Origin: Mesorhizobium ciceri biovar biserrulae WSM1271
Lineage (GTDB): Bacteria > Pseudomonadota > Alphaproteobacteria > Rhizobiales > Rhizobiaceae
Assembly (NCBI RefSeq): GCF_000185905.1
Contig: NC_014923.1
Span: 2,193,501-2,257,500 of the forward strand
Length of the DNA stretch: 64,000 bases
Direction of reading: 5' to 3'
Shown here: positions 7,440 through 15,321 of the stretch, piece after piece
Layout: every line of letters starts with the position of its first letter
Position numbering within the stretch: position 1 is the first letter of the stretch
Made by a program: the position numbers and the translations under genes
Notes under the pieces: model-generated
Databases searched by the model: none
What the model was told of the DNA's origin: nothing
The model's input: the letters and a program-made list of their open reading frames with translations, nothing else

Positions 7440-8324
7440 ATGGATCGTCTCAACGGGCTCCTGGCCTTTGCCCGCACCGCCGAATTCGGCAATTTCGTCG
7501 CTGCCGGACGGGCGCTTGGCATCTCGGCTTCCGCTGTCGGCAAAAGTGTCGCCCGGCTCGAGCAGGAACTCGGCGTGCGGCTCCTGCAGCGCAGCACGCG
7601 GCGCATTGGCCTGACGGAAGAGGGCAAGCTGTTCAACGAGCGGGTGCGCCGCATCCTCGACGACATCGACGATGCCGAGGCGATGCTGTCGCGGACACGG
7701 GAAACACCGCGTGGGCGGCTGCGCATATCCACCCCGATCGTCACCTATCATCTGTTGCTGCCGGTGTTGTCGGAGTTCATGGCCCGCTATCCCGAGATCG
7801 AACTCGACATCGATTTCAACGACCGGATCGTCGACGTCATCGACGAGGGCATCGATGTCGCGATCCGCAGCGGCGAGCTGCCTGATTCGCGCCTCGTGTC
7901 GAGACCCGTTGCGCCCTTCCGCATGCTGCTGTGCGCGGCGCCCTCCTACCTCGAGCGCCATGGCACACCCGGCGAGCCGGCGGATCTCATCAGGCATTTC
8001 GGCATAAACTTCCGCTTCCTCAACAGCGGCAGGCTGCTGGAGTGGCCGTTCATAACCGGAAGCGCTGAACCGCAGATCCGCTCGATGCTGACCTGCAACA
8101 ACATGGAAGCATTGAAGGGCGCCACGATCGCCGGCCTCGGCATCGCCTGCATGCCGGATTTCCTGGTGCGTGAGGCGCTGCACGAAGACAGGCTGCGTAC
8201 CGTTCTCGACGGTCATGTCGACGGCCGTGGCCAGTTCCGGATGCTGTGGCCTTCCAACCGCCATTTGTCGCCGAAGGTGCGCGTGTTCGTCGATTTCCTT
8301 CCCGATCGCCTTGCGGCGCGCTAG
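7440..8324 (+). CDS. LysR-family transcriptional regulator
   Basis: 294 aa. The N-terminal winged helix-turn-helix is MDRLNGLLAFARTAEFGNFV... LGISASAVGKSVARLEQELG, residues 1-60, followed by a linker helix and a periplasmic-binding-like effector domain (RGRLRISTPIVTYHLLLPVL onward). ATG 7440 is preceded by GGA at a suitable distance and begins the family N-terminus; 17 further upstream codons are open but lack family similarity. The divergent MFS gene is the probable target, with binding expected in 7293-7439, where TATATC occurs twice 12 bp apart. Confidence 0.93.
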   Translation: MDRLNGLLAFARTAEFGNFVAAGRALGISASAVGKSVARLEQELGVRLLQRSTRRIGLTEEGKLFNERVRRILDDIDDAEAMLSRTRETPRGRLRISTPIVTYHLLLPVLSEFMARYPEIELDIDFNDRIVDVIDEGIDVAIRSGELPDSRLVSRPVAPFRMLLCAAPSYLERHGTPGEPADLIRHFGINFRFLNSGRLLEWPFITGSAEPQIRSMLTCNNMEALKGATIAGLGIACMPDFLVREALHEDRLRTVLDGHVDGRGQFRMLWPSNRHLSPKVRVFVDFLPDRLAAR

Positions 8325-8341
8325 GCGTTCATCGCATAATA

Positions 8342-8356
8342 TGACAGTGATAGTCA
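8342..8356 (+). promoter_or_regulatory. Putative IRO box (RirA-type iron operator)
   Basis: TGACAGTGATAGTCA fits the TGA-N9-TCA consensus described for the rhizobial iron regulator RirA. It lies about 90 bp upstream of the SIP-family gene at 8447. The functional context (a siderophore-interacting protein) agrees with iron control. A 6-of-6 match to a short consensus can occur by chance, but not often in the one intergenic region where it is expected. Confidence 0.6.
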
Positions 8357-8446
8357 TGTTTGTGTGGAAGCGCTTGAGCGGCTGTGGCATGCCGCTGACC
8401 GCGGGGGCGCTGCGGCGCTTGCCCCGAACTGTTGCATAGGACTTGA

Positions 8447-9529
8447 ATGATGGACCAATTGAGCGCGCAAACCCGGATCAGCGACGCGGCGATCAGGTCG
8501 GTGATGGACCGGCTGCGCGCCGAGCACAGCGAATTCGAGATCGACACCGGCGTCGCCGACCAATGGGAGCTTCGCCTCTATTATGGTTCGTTGAGCGCCA
8601 CGCTCGATGATGAAAGCGTACTGATCCGCGTCGCGGCGTCCGACGAAACCTGCCTGTCCTACATGAAGATGACGGTTGCCGGCCATGTCGCCGAACATCT
8701 CGGCACGACCAGGGGCATTCATTGGCAAGGCGACGGCGTTGACGCCGGCACGCCGGTCTTCTTCCGCGAGATCACGGTGATGTCGTCGACGCGGATTTCG
8801 GCGCATATGCAGCGTCTGCGCTTCGCCGGCAAGGATCTCGGCCGGTTCAGCCATGGCGGCCTGCACATGCGGCTGCTGCTGCCGCCGGCTGGCCGCCAGC
8901 CGCTCTGGCCGACGATGGGCGCCGACGGCCTGATTGTCTGGCCTTCGGGCGACGATGCTCTTGCCGTGCGGGTCTACACGATCCGGGCGCTGGATGCCGC
9001 AAGCGGCTGGCTCGATGTCGATTTCGTGCTGCACCCCGGCCAGGAGACGCCCGCCGCCAGCTTCGCGCAAAATGCACGGGCGGGAGATGTCATCGGCATG
9101 ATCGGACCCGGTGGCGGCGACGCTCCGGTGGCGCAGACCTTGCTTCTGCTCGGCGACGACACAGCACTTCCCGCCATAGGCAGGATTCTGGAAGATCTGC
9201 CGCCGTCAACACGCGCTGAGGCGCTGATCGAGATCGATGGGCCGGACGACCGGATGGCGCTGGCGCAAGGGGATAATATCGACATCACCTGGCTTTACCG
9301 GCACGGCCGCGAGGCCGGCACCGCGGGCCTGTTGTCCGCCGCCTTGCGCGAGCGCAAGCACATGGCGCTTGCCGACGGCCTGTACGTCTGGGTCGGTTGC
9401 GAATTTGGCGATTTCCGGGAGATCCGCAAGATCGTGCGCAAACAGTGGGGCCTGCCGCGCGACCGCCACCTGGTTACGGCCTACTGGCGCCGGGACGCGC
9501 ACAGCGTGGGCGAGGGCGGCGAGGACTAG
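8447..9529 (+). CDS. DUF2218-siderophore-interacting protein (SIP) fusion, ferric-siderophore reductase family
   Basis: 360 aa. Residues about 15-100 match DUF2218 (HSEFEIDTGVADQWELRLYY...); residues about 110-350 are the SIP flavin reductase, with the FAD-binding-like RVYTIRALDAASGWLDVDFV, the GDVIGMIGPGGG turn and the NAD(P)-binding LLLGDDTALPAIGRILE. The C-terminal VWVGCEFGDFREIRKIVRK and VTAYWRRD are typical of SIP proteins, which reduce ferric siderophores in the cytosol to release iron. AGGA precedes the ATG at 8447. An IRO-type box upstream suggests induction in iron limitation. It stands alone, without siderophore transport genes next to it. Confidence 0.9.
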   Translation: MMDQLSAQTRISDAAIRSVMDRLRAEHSEFEIDTGVADQWELRLYYGSLSATLDDESVLIRVAASDETCLSYMKMTVAGHVAEHLGTTRGIHWQGDGVDAGTPVFFREITVMSSTRISAHMQRLRFAGKDLGRFSHGGLHMRLLLPPAGRQPLWPTMGADGLIVWPSGDDALAVRVYTIRALDAASGWLDVDFVLHPGQETPAASFAQNARAGDVIGMIGPGGGDAPVAQTLLLLGDDTALPAIGRILEDLPPSTRAEALIEIDGPDDRMALAQGDNIDITWLYRHGREAGTAGLLSAALRERKHMALADGLYVWVGCEFGDFREIRKIVRKQWGLPRDRHLVTAYWRRDAHSVGEGGED

Positions 9530-9536
9530 CCGCTGC

Positions 9537-10640
9537 CTATTGCCTGACGCTTCTCGCCACCAGCCGCGCGACGCTCGGGCCGATCAGCAGCACGATCAGG
9601 AAGCGTGCTGATTGCAGCGCCATGACGAAAGAGATGTCGACGTTCTGCGCTGCTGCAGCGATGATGGCGATGCTGTCCATGCCGCCGGGGCTGGTCGCCA
9701 GATAGGCGGTCAGCGGATCGATGCCCAGGAGATGGCTGATCATGAAGGCAAGGCCGCCGCAAAAGGCGATCAAGGCCACGATCGAGGCGATGATCTGCGG
9801 CAAGGCGCGCGCCGCATGGCGCAGGATCGCCCTTGTGAAGTTCAGGCCGATCGACCAGCCGACCATGGCGTAGCTGACGGCCAGCAGCCATTGCGGCAAT
9901 TGCATTTCCACGCCCAAGCCGAGATGGACGACGGTGCCGAAGATGAAGGTGCCGAGGAAGAAGGGCGAGGGCAGTCGGCACAACTTTCCCGCCAGGCCGC
10001 CTACGACCGCGATGCCGATGGTGGCGGCGAAGGCTTGGGCATCGATCGGCGGAAACCAGACGATGGCGGGGATTTCGACCTCAGACGTGTCGACCCACAT
10101 CTTGGCAACGAGTGCCGCCGTCATCGAGACGAAGATGACGCGCAGATATTGCATGAAAGCGACGAGCCGCTGATCGGCGCCGAAGGCACCCGCCATCAGC
10201 ACCATGGCGGTGGCCGCACCCGGCGACGAGCCCCAGACGGCGGTGGTGCCGGGCAGGATGCGCCAGCGGCTGATCAGCCAGCCGAGCAGGCTGGAGGCTG
10301 TGACGGTGGCCACCACGACGCCGAGAAACAGCGGCCATTCCTGGGTGAAGACCGGAAAGATGTCGGCCGAGATCGACGCCGCGACGAGGCAGCCGACGAT
10401 CGCCTGGGCGGAGCCGAACAGAAGACGCGGCACGCGCACCGTGGCGCCATTGGTGCCGGCGACGATGGCGGCCAGCATCGGCCCGATCAGCAGCGCCGCC
10501 GGCAGGGCGGCGAGTTCCAGCGCGCCGGCAAACAGCAAGGAAACAACCAGCAGGGCAAGCCACTGCCAGAGCTTGCGCATCCGCGCCATGCGCTCGAGTG
10601 TGGGCAGGTCCGGGGAGGGCTGCTCGGCCGAGGAATCCAT
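9537..10640 (-). CDS. AbrB-family integral membrane protein (PF05145 type)
   Basis: 367 aa with about 10-11 hydrophobic helices arranged as an internal duplication (ALPAALLIGPMLAAIVAG in the first half, PFFLGTFIFGTVVHLGLG in the second), and the characteristic WGSSPGAATAMVLMA and TSPGGMDSIAIIAAAA repeats. The family is often misnamed ammonia monooxygenase; its members are membrane proteins of poorly known, possibly regulatory or transport, role. It converges with the SIP gene (7 bp between stops) and lies downstream of the Phd-type antitoxin with a 91-bp gap. Confidence 0.85.
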   Translation of the reverse strand: MDSSAEQPSPDLPTLERMARMRKLWQWLALLVVSLLFAGALELAALPAALLIGPMLAAIVAGTNGATVRVPRLLFGSAQAIVGCLVAASISADIFPVFTQEWPLFLGVVVATVTASSLLGWLISRWRILPGTTAVWGSSPGAATAMVLMAGAFGADQRLVAFMQYLRVIFVSMTAALVAKMWVDTSEVEIPAIVWFPPIDAQAFAATIGIAVVGGLAGKLCRLPSPFFLGTFIFGTVVHLGLGVEMQLPQWLLAVSYAMVGWSIGLNFTRAILRHAARALPQIIASIVALIAFCGGLAFMISHLLGIDPLTAYLATSPGGMDSIAIIAAAAQNVDISFVMALQSARFLIVLLIGPSVARLVARSVRQ

Positions 10641-10683
10641 GTTTCGCTCTTAGACCCGCAGGGCGAAAAATGCGAACCGCGAT

Positions 10684-10731
10684 TCACAGAAAAATGATTG
10701 TTTCACCCGCCCAGGTGTCGAGTAACAGGTC
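10684..10731 (-). pseudogene. Possible remnant of a PIN-domain toxin start
   Basis: Directly after the antitoxin stop codon, in the same frame, the sequence reads DLLLDTWAGETIIFL and then a stop. LLLDT plus an aromatic resembles the first strand of PIN toxins (usual form LLLDTH), including the first catalytic Asp. Only about 15 codons remain and no start codon is obvious. This is a suggestive scar, not a proven gene. Confidence 0.3.
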
Positions 10732-10977
10732 TCACAAGCCGGCGTTGAACCGTTGCTCGATCTCATTGCGACCCATGCGGTCGAAATCGTCGGGGACGGA
10801 AAACTGGCCGGCCATAAAACCGACCCGTCGCGCCTGCAGCGTCGGCTGTTCGATCGGCACGATTCTGGCCAACGGCTTGCCGGCTTTGGCAATAACAAAC
10901 GACTCGCCTTGGGCTGCACGTCTCACAAGGCGCGACAGATGAGCTTTCGCATCGCGAATGTTTACTGTCTGCGTCAA
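10732..10977 (-). CDS. Phd/YefM-type antitoxin, apparently without toxin
   Basis: 81 aa. The TTG start at 10977 lies 6 nt after GAGGAG, a strong ribosome site. The N-terminus (TQTVNIRDAKAHLSRLVRRA) followed by GESFVIAKAGKPLARIVPI is the Phd/YefM DNA-binding fold, and the C-terminal GFMAGQFSVPDDFDRMGRNE is the usual toxin-binding tail that ends Phd antitoxins paired with PIN toxins. A PIN gene should follow immediately; only a few codons with PIN-like residues are left (10684-10731). It may be a cured or decayed type II module, or it may act on other loci. Confidence 0.85.
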   Translation of the reverse strand: MTQTVNIRDAKAHLSRLVRRAAQGESFVIAKAGKPLARIVPIEQPTLQARRVGFMAGQFSVPDDFDRMGRNEIEQRFNAGL

Positions 10978-11005
10978 AGATTGCTCCTCAAAATTGGCAT
11001 CGAAC

Positions 11006-11314
11006 TCACCCCGTCTTGCTGTCGGCTAGGCCGAAGCCGCCGACGGGGTGGGTCTCGACCTGGAATTCGAAGCCGGCGATGAACGGCCGCGCCTTGGCGA
11101 TCGCTGCCTGGACTTCGGGAAGCTGCAGCGAGGCCTTGTGGCTTTCGGCGTCGGTCCACACTTCGGTGACCCAGATCGCGTCGGCATCGGCGGGATCGCG
11201 CGCGATGATATAGCTCAGGCAGCCCGGCAGGGCGCCGGTGCTGGCGCGCAGGAGGTCCATGACCGCGTCGCGCTGGCCGCGCGACGCCCGCATCTTGCCG
11301 ATCAGTCCGTACAT
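11006..11314 (-). CDS. Antibiotic biosynthesis monooxygenase (ABM) family protein
   Basis: 102 aa. The fold is a ferredoxin-like dimeric barrel: MYGLIGKMRASRGQRDAVMD, CLSYIIARDPADADAIWVTE, VWTDAESHKASLQLPEVQAA. Members of this family are quinol/heme-related monooxygenases (YgiN-like) or small binding proteins. AAGGAG precedes the ATG by 9 nt. It lies 62 bp downstream of the SDR gene on the same strand, so the two probably share a transcript. Confidence 0.85.
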   Translation of the reverse strand: MYGLIGKMRASRGQRDAVMDLLRASTGALPGCLSYIIARDPADADAIWVTEVWTDAESHKASLQLPEVQAAIAKARPFIAGFEFQVETHPVGGFGLADSKTG

Positions 11315-11376
11315 TCCGTTGTCTCCTTTGAGGTTTTCGACAAGAGCGTGCAGATCGCCAGTATGGCGATAGCCGT

Positions 11377-12156
11377 TCAAGGCATCAACTGGCCGCCATT
11401 CACCTCGATCACCTGGCCGGTGATGTAGCCGCTGAGAAGGTCGGAAGAGAGGAACAGATAGGCGCCGACGCAATCCTGCGCCGTGCCGGCGCGTCCCTGC
11501 GGAATGGTGGCGACCATGCCCTTGATCTGCTCGTCGGTCGAATAGCGCTCGTGGAACGGGGTGAGAATGGTGCCGGGCGCCACCGCGTTGACGCGGATGC
11601 CGAAGCCGATCAGCTCCTTTGCCATGCCGCGCGTCACATTGGAGACGAAAGCCTTGGCAGAGCCGTAAAGCCCGGCGCCGCCGCCGGCACCATTGCGGGC
11701 GGCGATCGAGGAGGTGTTGACGATGAAGCCGCCCTGTTTCTTCAGCCACGGGATCGCCTTGCGCGAAGCAGTCAGCACCGAACGGGCGTTGAGGTCCATC
11801 ACCGCATCGTAATGCGCCTCGGTCTGCTCGGCATAGGGGATGCGGCCGAGCATGCCGCCGGCATTGTTGACCAGCCCGTCGAGGCGGCCGAAATATTGCG
11901 CACTGTCCTCGACGACGCGCTCGACATCGGCGGCAACGGAGAAATCGCCCTGGACGAGAAACACCTCGCCGCCCTTGTCGGCAATCGTCAGGCCGAGCTT
12001 CTCGGCGGCGTCGCGGCTCGAGTTATAATGCAGCGCCACCTTGCATTTCTGCGCTGCATAGGCCAGCGCGAGCGCCGCCCCGATGCCGGTCGATGCACCG
12101 GTAACCAGCACTGCCTTGCCGGCAAGATCGGGTATGCTGAGTGTGGTGGCTGGCAC
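11377..12156 (-). CDS. Short-chain dehydrogenase/reductase (SDR)
   Basis: 259 aa, GTG start at 12156 after GGAGGA. Classical SDR motifs are present: TGASTGIG cofactor loop (residues 19-26), NNAG (99-102), the catalytic Ser in NTSS (about 151-152), YGSAK with Tyr166 and Lys170, and the C-terminal GYITGQVIEVNGGQ. The best-known relatives are 3-oxoacyl-ACP reductase-like oxidoreductases with NAD(P)H; the substrate cannot be read from the sequence. The small ABM monooxygenase follows in the same direction. Confidence 0.92.
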   Translation of the reverse strand: MPATTLSIPDLAGKAVLVTGASTGIGAALALAYAAQKCKVALHYNSSRDAAEKLGLTIADKGGEVFLVQGDFSVAADVERVVEDSAQYFGRLDGLVNNAGGMLGRIPYAEQTEAHYDAVMDLNARSVLTASRKAIPWLKKQGGFIVNTSSIAARNGAGGGAGLYGSAKAFVSNVTRGMAKELIGFGIRVNAVAPGTILTPFHERYSTDEQIKGMVATIPQGRAGTAQDCVGAYLFLSSDLLSGYITGQVIEVNGGQLMP

Positions 12157-12281
12157 GGTTCTTCCTCCGGGATGTCTGCCTGCCCTTCGTAGGCCCTTGC
12201 CACCCCGGTGTTCAAGCCTTGGAGCAATTCAAGGAAAAGTGTGAGCGCTTTCCCCGGGGGATTTGCGTCAAACAAACCGCT

Positions 12282-12719
12282 CTACGGACGCAGATAGGCG
12301 TAACCCTGGCCTTGCAGTTCGGCGAGTTTGACGACGCCGCCCTTGTCGGCGGCATGAAATCCGGCGAGCAGGTCGGGGAGTGTGATGTCCATGCCGTGCA
12401 TGGTGTTGGCGCAGGCGTGGGGTTCCAATCCCTGCTGCACCAGGCCGGCGAAGCGCCCGGAAATCGCGGCCGATATGCCTTTCGACTTGAAGGCCGCGAG
12501 CGCGGGACCATGCACGACCAGCACGATGTCGACCTTGCCGCCGGTGCCTTCATAATGGTTCTTGATGTTGCCGAGCACGAAATTGACCTTGTCGGTGTCG
12601 CTCAAGTGGTAGGCGACTTTTTGCCTTGTGGGCTCGGTGGCGGCTGCCTGTGCTGCCCGCAGACCGAGAAGCGTTCCGGTTCCGGCAAGAACCGTGCGGA
12701 ACATGTCGCGCCGGCGCAT
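12282..12719 (-). CDS. DsrE-family-like protein with twin-arginine-type export signal
   Basis: 145 aa. The N-terminus MRRRDMFRTVLAGTGTLLGL has an RR motif and hydrophobic stretch ending AAQAAA, indicating export, probably by Tat. The mature part (VAYHLSDTDKVNFVLGNIKN, VDIVLVVHGPALAAF, HACANTMHGMDI) matches DsrE/F-like proteins, small folds in sulfur chemistry; the cysteine in HACANTM is at the usual position. The strong SD AGGAGGA precedes the ATG. It is divergent from the secreted protein at 12822 with 102 bp between starts, suggesting shared control. Confidence 0.8.
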   Translation of the reverse strand: MRRRDMFRTVLAGTGTLLGLRAAQAAATEPTRQKVAYHLSDTDKVNFVLGNIKNHYEGTGGKVDIVLVVHGPALAAFKSKGISAAISGRFAGLVQQGLEPHACANTMHGMDITLPDLLAGFHAADKGGVVKLAELQGQGYAYLRP

Positions 12720-12821
12720 GGCATCCTCCTCCGCTTGGCGGCTGACCGCGAATTGCGTGACTCCAGCCGCAATACTAGCATAAATTGCCGTTGCGTCCTT
12801 TCGATGCGGAGGAGAGGTCAC

Positions 12822-13940
12822 ATGGCGTTGAAGGAATGGGCGTTTGGGTTGGGGGAATGGAAGACGGTTGCCGGCGCCGGGTTTTGCGCCGTGCTGCTCG
12901 GCGCGCTTGCCGGATCGGCCTCCGCCGACGATGCGCTGAAGCTTACCGAACTCAGTCCGAACGGCGCTGATGCCTGTTTCGGCCGCGTCTATGATGGGGC
13001 GCATCTCAAGGCGCACCCGAAGCAGAAGGTGGCGCGGATCTTCTTCTACTACGGCCATGATCCGGTCAGCCGGCCGAACGAGGAACCGACCGGGAATTCC
13101 GACACGTCCTACAATGCCTTCATCGCCACCACCGTGCGCGGCGCCAAGTCGCCTGAATGGGCCGGCGGCTGGTGCAATCATGCTTCCGAGGACGGCAAGA
13201 CGGGCCCGGTCCATTGCGGCATGGAATGCGACCGGACGCTTGCGTCGCTGAAGGTCGATGACAAGGGTCGGCTGTTCCTCTCGGATCTGCAGCCCGACAT
13301 CTATCTCGATGCCGGATCAGAAGAGGAGCTTGGCGCAGCGGAATATGACAGGCGGGCGCTCGGCTCGGAGGATGACAATTTCCGCCTCGACCCGATGCCG
13401 GCAGCGACCTGCCAGGCGGAGTTCGCGCGCATCGACCCAGTCGCCGCTGCGCTCGGAGCTCCGCTACGCGAGCGGCTGAAGCCGGACCAGGCGTTCTGCT
13501 ATGGGCGCGACTACGATGCAGCGCATCTCGGCTCGCACCCCGATCAACTCACCCAGTCGATCCGGGTTTTCCGCGGCAAGGTAGAACTGGCGTCCTTCGC
13601 CTCGGGCGGTGACACCGCCAATTGGCCAGACGGCGCCGACATTGCCGTTACCGTCACCACACGGCAGAAATCGGCCAAGGTGACGCAGACCTATTCCTGC
13701 CAGGGCGAAGCCGACCAGTGGCGCTGCGCGGCCAGCACGAAGATGAGCAATTTCTCCTGCGACATCGCGCAGAAGGAGATTTTCCTCAAGCGTGGCGCCA
13801 ACGGCACGATGATGCTGGCCAACCCAAACAGCGCGCTTGCAATCGTCGACCTGTGTTCGAAGGCGGACGCCGGAAAGACGAAATCCGACGACAAGGTCTA
13901 TCGGCTGCAGCCGATGCCGCAATCGGCCTGCTCGCCTTGA
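12822..13940 (+). CDS. Secreted hypothetical protein, cysteine-containing, two similar halves
   Basis: 372 aa. ATG 12822 follows GGAGGAG. A long N-terminal signal (WKTVAGAGFCAVLLGALAGS, cleavage near ASA-DDA) directs it to the periplasm. The mature chain has two alike sections: DACFGRVYDGAHLKAHPKQK near residue 45 and QAFCYGRDYDAAHLGSHPDQ near residue 225, and each half ends FRLDPMPAATC or YRLQPMPQSAC. This points to an internal duplication with paired cysteines. No family was recognised. The VapB-type antitoxin gene starts 20 bp downstream. Confidence 0.75.
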   Translation: MALKEWAFGLGEWKTVAGAGFCAVLLGALAGSASADDALKLTELSPNGADACFGRVYDGAHLKAHPKQKVARIFFYYGHDPVSRPNEEPTGNSDTSYNAFIATTVRGAKSPEWAGGWCNHASEDGKTGPVHCGMECDRTLASLKVDDKGRLFLSDLQPDIYLDAGSEEELGAAEYDRRALGSEDDNFRLDPMPAATCQAEFARIDPVAAALGAPLRERLKPDQAFCYGRDYDAAHLGSHPDQLTQSIRVFRGKVELASFASGGDTANWPDGADIAVTVTTRQKSAKVTQTYSCQGEADQWRCAASTKMSNFSCDIAQKEIFLKRGANGTMMLANPNSALAIVDLCSKADAGKTKSDDKVYRLQPMPQSACSP

Positions 13941-13959
13941 GCTTCAATGGAGGGCGCGA

Positions 13960-14166
13960 ATGGATAAGGCAAAAGTCTTTTGGTCTGGCGGATCGCAAGC
14001 AGTACGCATGCCGAAGAAATACCGTTTCGATACCGGCGAGATTTCAATCCTTCGCGAGGGCCGAGCGGTCGTTCTCGAACCGCTTGCGCAGGATTGGGTC
14101 TGGCTCGACAGTTTGACCGGGCCACTTGACGACGATTTTGTTGAGGCAGCTTTGGAAGGCCGATAG
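13960..14166 (+). CDS. VapB-type antitoxin (AbrB-like swapped-hairpin), without toxin
   Basis: 68 aa. MDKAKVFWSGGSQAVRMPKK followed by YRFDTGEISILREGRAVVLE is the VapB/AbrB-like DNA-binding domain, and WLDSLTGPLDDDFVEAALEG the toxin-binding tail. GGAGGG lies 5-10 nt before the ATG at 13960. A vapC PIN gene normally overlaps the antitoxin stop; here the next 200 bp have no open frame and hold a palindromic repeat. Orphan antitoxins may persist as regulators or as remnants. Confidence 0.8.
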   Translation: MDKAKVFWSGGSQAVRMPKKYRFDTGEISILREGRAVVLEPLAQDWVWLDSLTGPLDDDFVEAALEGR

Positions 14167-14174
14167 AGACTGGC

Positions 14175-14330
14175 GGCGCAGACCATAGGATCCATGCGTG
14201 ACATCTGAGCGCTGCTGCGGTGCAGAATTCTGTTCCGCTGCACTCTACGGACAAGGTCGCGGCATGGATCTTCGGGTCTCCGCGACGGAGCTTCGCTCCT
14301 GCTTCGCCCGTGGATGACGAAGTCGAGAAG
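14175..14330. repeat. Rhizobial intergenic palindromic element
   Basis: The gene-free interval 14167-14368 holds 9-bp inverted arms GATCCATGC (14189-14197) and GCATGGATC (14262-14270), flanked by the GACCATAGGA and TTCGGGTCTCCGCG type of sequence seen as dispersed intergenic repeats in Mesorhizobium. The identification of the repeat family is from memory. There is no coding frame. Confidence 0.5.
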
Positions 14331-14368
14331 CTTCGGTTAATTTTCCCAAGTCGCTACAGGAAATCGCC

Positions 14369-15316
14369 TCAGGCAAACGGCACGGCGGTTGTGCCCTTCG
14401 GCAGCTTGGCCTCGTCGTCGGGCTCGACGTGGATGGTGACGCGCACCGAGGGGATTTCGGCCTTCAGCGCGTCCTCGATGCGGTCGCAGATGACATGGCT
14501 GGCGCCGACCGACATGTCTGCGTCGACGACCAGATGAAACTCGATGAAGGTGGCGCGGCCGGCGATGCGCGTCTTGAGGTCGTGCACTTCAAGCGCGCCC
14601 TTGCAGTTGGCCGAGATGACGTCGCGGATGCGCATGTGCTCCTGGGTGTCGACGGCGCGGTCCATCAGCCCGTTCATCGACGAGCCGATGACATGCCAGC
14701 CCTGCCACAGAATGTTCAGCGCCACGAGGACGGCAAGTGCGGGGTCGAGGATCTGCCAGCCGGTCAGGATCGCCCCGACCAGGCCGCCGAAGACCCCGAT
14801 CGAGGTCACCACGTCGGTCATGATGTGGTTGCCGTCGGCGACCAGTGCCGGTGATTTCTCCGCCCTGCCGGCGCGGATCAGCGTCCAGGCCCAGAAGGCG
14901 TTGATAATCGTGGCAACGCCGTTGACCGCAAGACCTTCCCAAGGCTGTTCCAAGGGTGACGGAGTCTGCCAGGAGCGCCAGACCTCGTTGAGGATCAATA
15001 GCGCGGCAAGCACGATCAACACGCCTTCCAGCACTGCCGAGAAATACTCGGCCTTGTGATGGCCGAAGGGATGATCCTGGTCGGCCGGCTTGTGGCTGAT
15101 CTGGATCGCCCAGAAGGCGGCGACCGAGGCGATGACGTTGACGATCGATTCCAGTGCGTCCGAATAGAGTGCGACTGAGCCGGTGACGTACCAGGCGGCA
15201 GCTTTCAGCGCGAGCACGACAAAGGCGACGATAATCGACCAGAAGGCGAGGTTCGCGACCTTGCGCTTCGCGGCCGCCTTGGCCGCGATCGCCATCGTGT
15301 TCTCGGCTTCGGCCAT
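14369..15316 (-). CDS. Cation diffusion facilitator (CDF) metal efflux protein
   Basis: 315 aa with six transmembrane helices starting at FWSIIVAFVVLALKAAAWYV. CDF features are the first metal-site acid in ALYSDALESIVN, DQDHPFGHHKAEYFSA after helix 2-3, and HIMTDVVTSIGVFGG in helix 5, where HxxxD binds zinc or a similar ion. The C-terminal cytosolic domain has the expected VHDLKTRIAGRATFIEFHLV. The ATG at 15316 is 5 nt after the trpE(G) stop, so it is translated as part of the trp operon. Members export Zn, Fe, Co or Mn; the ion is not evident here. Confidence 0.93.
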   Translation of the reverse strand: MAEAENTMAIAAKAAAKRKVANLAFWSIIVAFVVLALKAAAWYVTGSVALYSDALESIVNVIASVAAFWAIQISHKPADQDHPFGHHKAEYFSAVLEGVLIVLAALLILNEVWRSWQTPSPLEQPWEGLAVNGVATIINAFWAWTLIRAGRAEKSPALVADGNHIMTDVVTSIGVFGGLVGAILTGWQILDPALAVLVALNILWQGWHVIGSSMNGLMDRAVDTQEHMRIRDVISANCKGALEVHDLKTRIAGRATFIEFHLVVDADMSVGASHVICDRIEDALKAEIPSVRVTIHVEPDDEAKLPKGTTAVPFA

Positions 15317-15321
15317 GATCG

